64,000 nt of DNA from NCBI RefSeq assembly GCF_030709675.1, contig NZ_JAUZQD010000013.1, positions 62,001 to 126,000 of the forward strand, read 5' to 3'. Position numbers and translations under genes: made by a program. The stretch is from Symbioplanes lichenis (lineage in GTDB: Bacteria; Actinomycetota; Actinomycetes; Mycobacteriales; Micromonosporaceae). Positions 49,856 through 59,600 of the stretch are shown here, piece by piece; the first letter of the stretch is position 1, and every line of letters starts with the position of its first letter. The notes under the pieces were generated by a model that was not told the DNA's origin, made no database searches, and worked only from the letters and a program-made list of their open reading frames with translations.

Positions 49856-50591
49856 CCGTCAGATCGCGCGCGATCTCGGCCAGCAGCGGCCCGGGCGCGC
49901 TCAGGAAGGCGAAGTGACCGCCGTCGAGCAGCACCGACCGGCAGTCCGCCGTCATCTCCTTCCAGCCACCCATGAGCGACAGCGGGATCTGGTCGTCCTC
50001 GCTCCAGCCCACCGCGGTGATGCCGCACGGGAGATCCAGCGGCGCCGGCACGACATAGCGCTTGTTCGCCTCGACGTCCTGGACCAGCAGGTCCAGGCCG
50101 AAGTCGAGCAGCGCGTCGGTGGGCGTGCCGCCCAGGTTGGTGATCAGCTCGGCCAGCGTCTCCCGGAGCCCCGCGCGGTCCTGCCCGAGGAGCTTGCCGT
50201 ACGGCCCGTCGTGCGGGGCGACCTGGGCGGACACGAACAGGCGCCGGGGCACCGGCAGCCCCGCCGCGGCGAGTTGCCGGGTGACCTCCACCCCCGGCAG
50301 GGCCCCGCTGCAATGACCGAAGAACGCGAAGGGCCGGTCCAGGTAGGGCACCATGACGTCGATCAGCTGGGCCGCGAGGCGCTCGTAGGACCCGTAGTGC
50401 GGCTCCCGGATCCGGTTCTGCCGGCCCGGCGGCTGGATCAGGCAGAGCTCGGCATCGCCGACGCGCCGGGGCCAGCGCTCGTACATCGTGGCCCCGGCGC
50501 CCGAATACGGAAAACAGAACAGACGGGCCGGCGCCTGCGGATCAGGCTGGCGCAGCAACCAGTTCGGCTTGGTGGCCGACGATTCAACCAT
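49842..50591 (-). CDS. type II thioesterase
   Basis: A 249-residue alpha/beta-hydrolase of the external NRPS/PKS thioesterase group (GrsT-like). LFCFPYSGAGATMYERW gives the oxyanion region, FFGHCSGALPGVEV the nucleophile Ser, WSEDDQIPL the acid and LLDGGHFAFLS the His. It removes wrong or stalled acyl groups from carrier proteins. It lies 73 bases downstream of the start-proximal neighbour thioesterase and is probably co-transcribed with it. Confidence 0.92.
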   Translation of the reverse strand: MVESSATKPNWLLRQPDPQAPARLFCFPYSGAGATMYERWPRRVGDAELCLIQPPGRQNRIREPHYGSYERLAAQLIDVMVPYLDRPFAFFGHCSGALPGVEVTRQLAAAGLPVPRRLFVSAQVAPHDGPYGKLLGQDRAGLRETLAELITNLGGTPTDALLDFGLDLLVQDVEANKRYVVPAPLDLPCGITAVGWSEDDQIPLSLMGGWKEMTADCRSVLLDGGHFAFLSAPGPLLAEIARDLTAGPA

Positions 50592-50663
50592 GGGGTGACA
50601 ACCTGCCTTTCCGGCGCGATGCCGAGAATGGAAAGGGGTGACGGTGCTGTCGTTCTGCCATTG

Positions 50664-51446
50664 TCACGATATCGGCGGCGCGCCATCCCGTACGGGCGTC
50701 CTGCCGTCCAGTGCGGCCGCTATTCCGGCGAGCACCGGGCCGGCGCGGCCGAAAATCGCGAAATGGCCCCCCTCGAGCAGATGCAAGCGGAAGCCGGCAG
50801 TGGTCTGTGACTGCCACGGCCGCATCAGGTCCGCCGGCGCGACCGGGTCGGTGCGGCCGGCGAACGCGGTGATCGGGATGTCCAGCGGTGCCTCCGGCCG
50901 GAACGTGTAGCACTCGTCGACGGCCAGATCGGCGACCAGGATCGGCCGCATCAGCTGCAGCAGGCGGCGATCGGACAGGACCGTCTCCGGGGTGCCGTTC
51001 AGCTCGCGCAGGAAGGCCGCCAGTTCCGGCAGGGGCAGGCCGGCCACGTCGTGACGGCCGGGCGGCAGGTGCGGGGCGGGGCGGCCGCAGACGAACAGGT
51101 GCACCGGCGCCGGGCCGCCGGTGCGCCGCAGCTCGCGGGTCACCTCATAGGCGCACAGGGCCCCGGTGCTGTGGCCGAGAATCGCGTAGGGCCCGGGCAC
51201 CGAGGCGGTGATCTGCTCGGCGAGCTCACGGACCAGCGGCCCCACCCGGGTGAACGGTGCCTCCCCGTACCTTCCCTCCCGTCCCGGCGGCTGCACCGGG
51301 CAGACGGCGACGCCGCCGGGCATCTCGCGCGTCCACGCCCGGTACGCCGACGCCCCGGCGCCGGCGTGGGGCAGGGTGAGCAGCCGCATCGGCGCGCCGG
51401 GACCGGTGCCGAAGGGAAACCACGGGTGCTTCGCCACCGTCGTCAC
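50664..51446 (-). CDS. type II thioesterase, second copy
   Basis: A 260-residue alpha/beta-hydrolase with LLTLPHAGAGASAYRAW, nucleophile ILGHSTGALCAYEV, acid AGRTDPVAPADL and LLEGGHFAIFG. GTG at 51446 lies three bases after GGAGG, which is close; GTG at 51437 is an alternative three codons inside. It is only distantly similar to the neighbouring thioesterase, so they are not a recent duplication. Housekeeping hydrolase of carrier-bound by-products. Confidence 0.9.
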   Translation of the reverse strand: MTTVAKHPWFPFGTGPGAPMRLLTLPHAGAGASAYRAWTREMPGGVAVCPVQPPGREGRYGEAPFTRVGPLVRELAEQITASVPGPYAILGHSTGALCAYEVTRELRRTGGPAPVHLFVCGRPAPHLPPGRHDVAGLPLPELAAFLRELNGTPETVLSDRRLLQLMRPILVADLAVDECYTFRPEAPLDIPITAFAGRTDPVAPADLMRPWQSQTTAGFRLHLLEGGHFAIFGRAGPVLAGIAAALDGRTPVRDGAPPIS

Positions 51447-52500
51447 CCGCCTCCGTGCCGCGGGAGTTCGTCCGCCCGTTCCTCGACGACGGCCGGCGGG
51501 GGCATGTGATCGGTGATGCGATGGGCAACCGTGCTCACTGCTCGTCTCCCGTGGGTAGTCGTCCCCCGCGTCCTCTGTCCGTCGTGGTGGCTGTGCCGGT
51601 CCGCGCCCGCGCTCGCACGCACCCGGCGAGCACGGGGCATCGGGCGACGCCGTGCGGCCGGCCCGATCCGGCGGAGACCCCCGGAAGCTCTCGTGGCCGC
51701 GGACCGGCACCGGCCCCGCCCCGGGCCCGCCGGCGTTCGGCCCGCCGCTCACGACAGCTCCAGAATCATCTCCGCCGTGCTGGGAACAGCATTCGACAAA
51801 TGTATTTATGCATTTCTCAGCGCATCCTGATCGACCGTCCGGCGCGGGACGAATGTTGATCAGGAAGTGCGGAGTGAAGGCCGGCCGAGCGGTGCGAGAC
51901 GCGAGTCGGTCCGGCCGTGAAAGATCCCGTTGGGCGCTCACATTGCCATAACGCGTACGGACTCGCCAGCCATTACCCGCCGCTGCGCGGGCCCTCCGGG
52001 TGAGTTGGCGCAGCTCATCCCGCGCAAAGAAATTTTCGTCGTCCGCCGCGCCCGGGAACCGGCGCCCGCCGTGCCGGGGCCTACCCGCCTGCCCGGTCCA
52101 TGCGCCCCTGAGCTGCCCATATGCGGTGATCAAGGCGGATCGAGGGTGGTTCCGGGGCATCCGGCGGGCTCGCACCGCGCGATGTGCCCGAGGGGCTCGG
52201 CGGCCCGGCGGCCACCCGTGGGGGAGGCGGCGGCCCGGACTGTCCGATATGGATGCCAAGCCCTTGCGGGCAATTGTCGAGAGGGGTCGGATGATCAATC
52301 TATTCAAGATCCGGAAGACGCGAATGGCACAGTGATATACGTCACCTTTTAATGTTGTGAACATTTGTCAGTGTCTATTGACAGAGGCTTTTGGGAACAC
52401 AACGATCAATCTGCCGCTACGTGGAGCGTCAGCTACGCGGCGTGACATGGCCGGCCGACGAAAGGCGGAAATCGCGGTGGAGCATGGCGAGGGGGACGCG
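51447..52500. other. long non-coding region between divergent genes
   Basis: About 1 kb without a gene that I can support; open frames on both strands are Arg/Pro-rich shadow-type readings. It contains an AT-rich patch with AAATG/CATTT arms around 51798-51815 and, near the right end, the inverted repeats listed at 52351-52383. It probably holds the promoters for the thioesterase pair (left) and the A-PCP/NRPS operon (right). Confidence 0.5.
52351..52383. promoter_or_regulatory. two adjacent inverted repeats with a TTGACA hexamer upstream of the A-PCP operon
   Basis: AATGTT-GTG-AACATT at 52351-52365 is a perfect 6-3-6 inverted repeat. TGTCA (52366-52370) and TGACA (52379-52383) form a second one with 8 bases between. 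The right arm overlaps TTGACA at 52378-52383, an exact -35 consensus; a poor -10 (AACGAT, 52401-52406) follows at 17 bases. This looks like a regulated promoter about 100 bases before the A-PCP start. Confidence 0.5.
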
Positions 52501-54333
52501 ATGCGGGAGGCGAATCCGGACTGGCGGGACGCCACCATCAACGATCTGTTCGACGCCCAGGTACGCCGGCGGCCCGACGCGGTCGCGCTGCGCTTCGACG
52601 GGCAGGATCTGACCTACCGGGAGCTCGACCTGCGGGCCGATCTGCTCGCCCGGCACCTACGGGATCTGGGTGTGGGCCCGGAGGCCGCGGTGGGAGTGTT
52701 CTTCGAGCGGTCGTTCGAGATGGTGATCGCCCTGGTCGGCATCCTCAAGGCCGGCGGTGCCTATGTTCCGCTGCACCAGAACGAGCCGCCCGACCGGTTC
52801 CGCTACATGCTCGACCAGGCCGGCTGCCGGGTGGTCCTGACCCACGACGCCCTGGCCGGGCGGATCCCCGATGTCAGCGCGACGGTGGTGAACCTCGACC
52901 ACGAGCCGGCCGGAACGCCCGGCGCCGCCCCGGTCGCGGGGACGAGGAGTCCGGACAACCTGGCTTACATCTGTTACACGTCCGGCTCCACCGGCCTGCC
53001 CAAGGGCGTGGCCGTGCGGCATCGGGGCGTCGTACGCCTGGTGCAGGACGGCGACTATGCCTCGCTCACCGAGGACGAGACGTTTCTTCAGCTCTGCTCG
53101 CTGCGGTTCGACCCGTCGGCCTTCGAGATCTGGGGGGCGCTGCTCAACGGGGCCCGCCTGGTCGTCTACCGGCCCGGTCCGCCGGCGCTGCACGAGCTGG
53201 CGGACTTCCTCGAGGCCGAGCGGATCACCACCCTCTGGATGACCACCGGATTGATGCACCGCATGATCGACGGTCATCTCGACCGCCTGGGCGGTCTGCG
53301 GCAGTTCCTCGGTGGCGGCGAGGCCCTGTCGCCCGTGTTGATGAACCGGCTGCACCGCGCCTATCCGGAACTGCTCATCGTCAACGGGTACGGGCCCACC
53401 GAGGACACGTGCTTCACCTCGTGTCACGTGGTCTCGGAGGAGGTCGGCGACACCGTCCCCATCGGCCGCGCGGTCACCGACACCCGGCTCTACGTGCTCG
53501 ACGAGCAGCTGAAGCCGGTGCCCGACCACGAGTGGGGCCTGCTCTACACCGCGGGCAGCGGGCTCGCGCGCGGATACGTCGGGCGCCCGGGGCTGACCGC
53601 GGAGCGGTTCGTGGCCGACCCCTTCGTGCCCGGCGAGCGGATGTACGCCATCGGGGACCTGGCCCGGCGCGTGGCGGGCGGGGTCCTCGAGTTCCGCGGC
53701 CGGCTCGACGACCAGGTCAAGGTGGACGGTTATCGCATCGAACTGGGGGAGATCCAGGCGGTGATCGCCGGGCAGCCCGAGGTGAGCGAGGCGGTGGTGG
53801 TCGCGCGGGAGGGCCTCACGCCCGGCCGCAAGATCCTGGTCGCCTTCGTGGTGCCGGTCGGCGGAACCGAGGGGCTGGTGGCGAAGGTGCGCGTGGCTCT
53901 GCACCGCAAGCTACCGGCCTACATGCACCCGGCGGCGATCATCGAGATGGACGCCTTCCCGGAGACGCTCGGCAACAAGATCGACCGGAAGTCGCTGCCC
54001 GCTCTCGAACAACTTCCCCGCGACGTGGACGCGGAGTTCGAAGCGCCGCGTACGCCCGTCGAGGCGCTGCTGGCCGACTTGCTGCGCGACGCGCTGGCGG
54101 TGCAGGACGTCGGCGTCCACGACGACTTCTTCGAGCTCGGCGGCAGTTCGCTGGTCACCATGGACCTCCTGGCCCGGGTCCGGGAAGTGTTCGACGCGGA
54201 CGTCCCCGCGGCGGAGTTCTTCGCCGCGCCCACCGTCGCCGGACTGGCCGCCCTGATCGAGAAGTACGCGCCGCACACGAACGCCGCGGAGCCGCAGTCC
54301 TGGTTGCCGGCGAAGAGCGGACCGGCCCGGTGA
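52501..54333 (+). CDS. free-standing NRPS A-PCP protein
   Basis: A 610-residue adenylation plus carrier protein. A3 YTSGSTGLPKG, VNGYGPTED, A7 YAIGDLARR, RLDDQVKVDGYRIELGE and A10 LGNKIDRKS are intact; carrier Ser in FFELGGSSLVTMD. Specificity residues by eye D-P-F-W-F-G-G-C-F, nearest to aliphatic (Val-like DAFWxGGTF) codes, so tentative. ATG at 52501 follows GAGGGGGA; upstream in-frame starts exist at 52447 and 52480. It may preload an amino acid for tailoring by the next gene product, or feed the degenerate module of the NRPS at 56621. Overlaps the next gene by GTGA. Confidence 0.92.
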   Translation: MREANPDWRDATINDLFDAQVRRRPDAVALRFDGQDLTYRELDLRADLLARHLRDLGVGPEAAVGVFFERSFEMVIALVGILKAGGAYVPLHQNEPPDRFRYMLDQAGCRVVLTHDALAGRIPDVSATVVNLDHEPAGTPGAAPVAGTRSPDNLAYICYTSGSTGLPKGVAVRHRGVVRLVQDGDYASLTEDETFLQLCSLRFDPSAFEIWGALLNGARLVVYRPGPPALHELADFLEAERITTLWMTTGLMHRMIDGHLDRLGGLRQFLGGGEALSPVLMNRLHRAYPELLIVNGYGPTEDTCFTSCHVVSEEVGDTVPIGRAVTDTRLYVLDEQLKPVPDHEWGLLYTAGSGLARGYVGRPGLTAERFVADPFVPGERMYAIGDLARRVAGGVLEFRGRLDDQVKVDGYRIELGEIQAVIAGQPEVSEAVVVAREGLTPGRKILVAFVVPVGGTEGLVAKVRVALHRKLPAYMHPAAIIEMDAFPETLGNKIDRKSLPALEQLPRDVDAEFEAPRTPVEALLADLLRDALAVQDVGVHDDFFELGGSSLVTMDLLARVREVFDADVPAAEFFAAPTVAGLAALIEKYAPHTNAAEPQSWLPAKSGPAR

Positions 54334-55652
54334 CGAGCCCTCGTTTCGCGACGCTGGCGGTGCGCGGGTCGTACGACCACGAGGAGGCGATCTCCCACCA
54401 CGGATCGCTCAGCGAGCCGGCGTACCTGACGACCGCGCAGCACTTCGACTCGGCGGAAGCGATGCGCGCCACCGCGGCCGGGGAGCGGGAAGGCTGGGTC
54501 TACGCCCGGCGCGGCAACCCGACGACCGGTCACCTCGAGGCGACCCTGGCGGCGCTGGAGGGTTACCAGACCGGCGCCGAGGTCACCGCGGCGGTCACCA
54601 CGACCGGGATGGCCGCGATCTCCCTGGCGACGAGCGCCTTCCTCGGCGTCGCGGCCGGCGCCGAACCCAACATCGTCGCCTCACCCGCGTGCTACGGCTC
54701 GACCGTCATGGTCTTCGACCGGCGCTACGGCGACGAGCGTGGCGTCTCCGTCCGCTGGGTCGACGACCCGTACTCGGTGGAATCCTGGGAGCGGGTCATC
54801 GACCGGAACACCCGGTTCCTCTTCGCGGAGTCGCCGTCCAATCCGATGGTCCAGCTCGTCGACATCCCCGCGCTGGCCGCGCTCGCCCGCGAGGCCGGGA
54901 TCCCCCTGATCGTCGATGCGACGCTGGCCACGCCGGCGTTGCTGCGCCCGCTGGCCCTGGGCGCCGACATCGTCGTCCACTCGCTGACCAAGGCCGCCGG
55001 CGCCAGCGGCCGGAGCATGGGCGGCGCGGTGATCGCCCGGCGCGGTCTTCGCTTCCGTGGTCAGCCCGCGGAGATGACCGAGGACTTCGCCCGTTACCTG
55101 CGGCTCGGCCCGATGCGTGACATGGGCAGCGTGCTCAGCCCGTTCCACGCCTGGACGCTGCTGGCCGACATCCGCGAGCTGCGCACCAGGGTGGACACGA
55201 TGTCGTCCGGCGCGCTGCGCGTCGCCGAGCATCTGGCCGGGCGGGACGACGTCGCCGAGGTCTTCTACCCGGGCCTGCCGGGCCACCGCACCCACCACCT
55301 CGCCCAGCGCGACATGTGGCTGGTCGACAGCGGTGGTCCCGGCCGCGATCCGGTGAACCGGTTCGGGTTCCTGCTCGGCTTCCGGCCGGCCGGTGGCGTG
55401 GCGGCCGCGCACCGGGCGCTGGACCGGCTCCGTCTGGTCTGGCGGGCGAACAACCTCGGCCAGGTCAAGAGCACGGCGACGATTCCCGCGATCGGCACCC
55501 ATCTGCAGGTGGGGGCGGACAGCCCGGTGCCGGCCGACATGATCCGGCTGAGCGTCGGCGTCGAGGACGCCGGCGACATCATCGATGACCTGGACCAGGC
55601 GCTGACCGGGGGCGACGGGCCCGTCCGGCGTCCGGCCGGGCGAGCCCAGTGA
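54330..55652 (+). CDS. cystathionine-gamma-synthase-family PLP enzyme
   Basis: A 440-residue Cys/Met-metabolism PLP enzyme. VYARRGNPTTGHLEATLAALEG, FAESPSNPMVQLVDI, LIVDATLATPALLRPL and Schiff-base Lys221 in VVHSLTKAAGASG, plus LRLSVGVED-like MIRLSVGVEDAGDII at the end, are family hallmarks. Members eliminate or replace beta- or gamma-leaving groups (O-acetyl or O-succinyl), and some natural-product versions make C-C bonds at the gamma carbon. With an O-acetyltransferase-like gene in the N-N operon and direct coupling to the A-PCP gene, it may modify a side chain, perhaps on the carrier. Confidence 0.88.
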   Translation: MTSPRFATLAVRGSYDHEEAISHHGSLSEPAYLTTAQHFDSAEAMRATAAGEREGWVYARRGNPTTGHLEATLAALEGYQTGAEVTAAVTTTGMAAISLATSAFLGVAAGAEPNIVASPACYGSTVMVFDRRYGDERGVSVRWVDDPYSVESWERVIDRNTRFLFAESPSNPMVQLVDIPALAALAREAGIPLIVDATLATPALLRPLALGADIVVHSLTKAAGASGRSMGGAVIARRGLRFRGQPAEMTEDFARYLRLGPMRDMGSVLSPFHAWTLLADIRELRTRVDTMSSGALRVAEHLAGRDDVAEVFYPGLPGHRTHHLAQRDMWLVDSGGPGRDPVNRFGFLLGFRPAGGVAAAHRALDRLRLVWRANNLGQVKSTATIPAIGTHLQVGADSPVPADMIRLSVGVEDAGDIIDDLDQALTGGDGPVRRPAGRAQ

Positions 55653-55665
55653 GGAGGTGCGCGGC

Positions 55666-56514
55666 ATGGAGACCGACCTGGCCGAGGTGTATCCGCGGCG
55701 GGTGGTACTCGTCTCCCCACCCCGGACCGGTTCGACCGCGGTGGCCCGGCTGCTGTGGCAGCACCCACTGATCACCCACCATTGCCACGAGCCGTTCGAA
55801 GCCTGCTACTGGGGCGCTCAGGGCCCCGAGTCGGTGGCCGCCATCCTGAACAACCCCATGCGGGTGGCCGTGGGCGACCGGGTCAGGCTGACCGAGGTGC
55901 CGCCCGGCAGCGGCTTGCTGATCAAAGAGATGAGCTTCCAGCTGTCCACCGGCCAGTTCGACGAGCTGGCCGGACTCGCCACCGCGCCACCGATCTTCGT
56001 CATGTCCGATCCCCGGTTGTCCACCACGTCGCGGCTCCGCATCGTGCGGGAGTTGACCCAGGCGTCGACGTTCCCGCCGTTCGAGAGCGGCTGGCCCTCG
56101 CTGGCCGCACAGGTGGCCCGGTGCCGCGAGCGTGACCTGCCGTACGTGCTCATCGACTCGGAGGATCTCCGGGCCGACCCGGCCGGCATGGCCGCCGCGC
56201 TGGTGGCGGCGCTGGGCCTGCCCTCGCGGGCGGGGCTGGAGGAGTGGTCGCCCCGGCCCGGGTTGCAGCTGGTCGCGCCCGAGGTGGGGGCGCTGATGGG
56301 TAGCTCCCGGCGGACCGACGACCCGTTCTACCGCAAGGTTCTGAGCAGCACCGGCGTCCAGCCCCGCGCGCGCGTGGACTGGGACCGGGAGGAGGCGATG
56401 ATCGCGGCCGCCGGCCTGTCCGACGAGGTCGAGGCGTGGCGGGACATCCATCGGGCGTTGCGCGCGGATCCGCACCGGCTCGGCGTCCCGGCCCACGCCA
56501 CGACCGAGCCGTAG
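55666..56514 (+). CDS. sulfotransferase-family protein
   Basis: A 282-residue protein with the 5'-phosphosulfate-binding loop VVLVSPPRTGSTAVARLL at residues about 13-30, and VMSDPRLSTTSRLRIVREL as the 3'-phosphate-binding region. The family transfers sulfate from PAPS, but members in such clusters may have other roles. ATG with GAGGAGGTG ribosome site, 13 bases after the PLP gene. It has a shorter core than the Stf0 family. The target cannot be predicted; the Tyr-like module of the next NRPS would offer a phenol. Confidence 0.75.
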   Translation: METDLAEVYPRRVVLVSPPRTGSTAVARLLWQHPLITHHCHEPFEACYWGAQGPESVAAILNNPMRVAVGDRVRLTEVPPGSGLLIKEMSFQLSTGQFDELAGLATAPPIFVMSDPRLSTTSRLRIVRELTQASTFPPFESGWPSLAAQVARCRERDLPYVLIDSEDLRADPAGMAAALVAALGLPSRAGLEEWSPRPGLQLVAPEVGALMGSSRRTDDPFYRKVLSSTGVQPRARVDWDREEAMIAAAGLSDEVEAWRDIHRALRADPHRLGVPAHATTEP

Positions 56515-56620
56515 CCCTCCGGCGCGATGTCCGGACCCACCACCTCCCGGCCGGGACCACCACGGTCATCGGGCGCCCCGGCCGCGCCACCCCGGATTCG
56601 TCTGATGGGAGCCATCGACC

Positions 56621-59600
56621 ATGTCTCACGCCCCTGAGACCCGGCAGACCCTCGTGCACCCGCGCGGCGACGACGATGTCTCCACGCCGCGCACGATCCC
56701 CGAACTGTTCGCCGCCGTCGCCGGCTCCCGGCCGGACGCGGTGGCGCTGATCGGCCCGGCGGGCCGGCTGACCTATGCCGAGCTCGACCGGCTGGCGGAA
56801 CGGCTCGCGACCGCCCTGGTGGCCCGGGGCATCGGCCCGGAGAGCCTCGTCGCGATCAGGGTACGGAACCCGATGCACAGCATCGTCGCGATGGTGGCGG
56901 TGACGCGGGCCGGCGGCGGCTATCTCGCCGTCGACCACACCTACCCGCCCGACCGGGTGCGGTTCATCCTGGCCGACGCGCAGCCGGCGCTGATCCTCGC
57001 CGACGAGGCCGATCCGGGCGCCGAGCTGACCGCCGGCCGGCCGGTGCTGACGTTCCGGCCGGACACGGAGGAAGGCGGCGACGAGTCGCCGGGCGGCGAG
57101 CGCCGGGCGGCGGGACCACGTCCCGGGAACCTGGCCTACGTCATCTACACCTCGGGATCGAGCGGCGTACCCAAGGGCGTGGCCGTGTCGCACACGGGCA
57201 TCGAGACGCTGGTCCGGGAGCAGTCCGAACGCTTCGGTCTCGGCCCGGAGGCCCGGGTGCTGCAGTTCGCCTCCCTGAGCTTCGACGCCTCGGTCTCCGA
57301 GATCTGGGTGACCCTGCTGGCCGGAGCGACGCTCGTCTGCTCCGACGGTGAGCGCATCCTCCCCGGCGAGGACCTCGTCCGGCTGGTCGAGCAGTTCGCC
57401 GTCACCCATGTGACGCTGCCACCCTCGGCGCTGCTCGCGATGACTCCGGAGGACCTGCCCGGCACGACGATCATCGTGGCCGGCGAGGAATGCCCGGCTC
57501 ATCTGGCCGAGCAGTGGGGCCGGACCCGGCGTTTCGTCAACGCCTACGGTCCCACCGAGACGACGGTGTGCGCCACGATGAGCGATCCGCTCGACGCGGC
57601 CTTCGTGCCGATCGGTCGTCCGCTGGCCGGTCGGGATGTGTATGTGCTGGACGGGGTGCTGGGTCTGGTGCCTGCTGGTGTGGTGGGGGAGTTGTTCGTC
57701 TCGGGTGTGGGTCTGGCGCGGGGTTATGTGGGCCGGGCGGGTTTGACGGCGGAGCGGTTCGTGGCGGATCCGTTTGCCGGTGGTGGTGCGCGGATGTATC
57801 GCACGGGTGATCTGGTGCGGTGGGGTGCGGGCGGGGTGCTGGAGTTCGTCGGCCGGGCCGACGCACAGGTGAAGATCCGCGGGTTCCGGGTGGAACCGGG
57901 CGAGGTCGAGGCCGCTCTGCGTGCCGCCACCGGGGTGGCCCAGGCGGTGGTCGTGGCCGAGGGCGAGGTGGGGGCCAGACGCCTGCTCGGTTACGTGACG
58001 GCCGAGCCCGGTGCGGTGGCCGACGGCGACGGCCTGCGCCGTTCGTTGTCGGCGGTGCTGCCGGATTATCTGGTGCCGGCCGTGATCACGGTGCTGGAGC
58101 GTTTCCCGCTGACCGGCAACGGCAAGGTCGACCGCGGCGCGCTGCCGGTGCCCGCCGGCGTCGTGGTGGCGGGGCGGCGTCCGCGTACGCGTTCCGAGCG
58201 GGTGCTGTGCGAGGCGTTCGCGGAGGCGCTCGGCCTGGAGTCGGTCGGCATCGACGCCGACTTCTTCGATCTCGGCGGCGACAGCATCCTGGCCATCAAA
58301 CTGATCTCCGTCGCGAGGAAGGCCGGCCTCGCTGTCAAGCCGCGGGAGATCTTCCGGCAACGGACGGTGGTCCGCCTCGCCGCGGTGGCCGGCCGGGCGA
58401 AGGAGGCCCCGGCGGACGCGCGGTCGGACAACCTCGGCGTCGTCCCCGGCACACCGATCATGAACTGGCTCGCGGAGCGCACCGGCGACCTGCGCGAGTT
58501 CCACCAGTCCATGGTGATCCAGGTGCCCGCCGGGGCATCCCTGCCGGCCCTGGCCGGGGCGCTGCAAGCCGTCGTCGACCAGCACGACGCGCTGCGGATC
58601 CAGGTCGTGCGGAACGGACCGGACGAGGCCTGGGACGCGGAGGTCCAGGCCCCCGGCCACGTCGACGCCGCGGCCTGCCTGATCCGTACGGACATCCGGG
58701 ACCGGACACCGCGGGCCCGGGCCGCCGTTCTCGAGTCGGCCCTCGCCGCCGCGCGCACCCGGCTGGACCCGGAAGCCGGGGTGATGCTGCAGGCGGTGTG
58801 GCTCGACGGCGGACCCCAGCCCGGGCGGCTCCTGCTCGTCGTCCACCACCTGGCGATCGACGGAGTGTCCTGGCGCATCCTGGTGCCGGATCTCCAGGCC
58901 GCCTACGAGGCCGTCGACCAGGGCCGGGAGCCGGTCCTGCCCGCGGTGGACACGTCCCTGCGCCGATGGGCGCACCAGCTGCGGGCGGAGGCCACCGATC
59001 CGGCGAGAACCGCGGAGGCCGCCTTCTGGCAGGCGCTCACGGCGGTGGACGGGCCCGAGATCGGACGGCGGCCGCTCGATCCCGCGGTCGACACCGCCGC
59101 CACGGCCGGAAGTCTCACCACGGAGGTGTCCGCGGACGTCAGCACGGCGGTGCTCGGCGCCGCCCCGAAGTCGATCCGGGGCAGCGTCAACGACGTGCTG
59201 CTCGCGGGTCTGGCCGTCGCGGCCGGCCGCTGGCTCGCCCGGCGGGGAGCACACGGCCCCCTCCTCGTGGACGTCGAGGGTCACGGCCGGGAGGACATCT
59301 TCCCCGACACCGATCTCTCCCGGACCGTCGGCTGGTTCACATCGCTCTACCCGGTCAGGCTGGACGCCACGGACGACGGAACCGGCGGCTCCGGCGTGGC
59401 CCGCGCGTTGCGGCGGACGAGGGACCATCTCCGGGAGATTCCCGACCACGGTATCGGCTACAGCATCCTGCGCTACCTGCCGGGCCCGGCCCAGGAGTCG
59501 TTGCGCTCGGGCGCCCGCGCCCAGGTCGCTTTCAACTACCTCGGACGGTTCCCCGAGCCGGCACAGGCCGACTGGCAGCCCGCCGCGGAGGCCGGCAGTG

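Noticed and set aside
51930..52352. Small genes in the long divergent region
   Set aside because: Candidate frames are Arg/Pro-rich, lack ribosome sites and show no recognisable domain.
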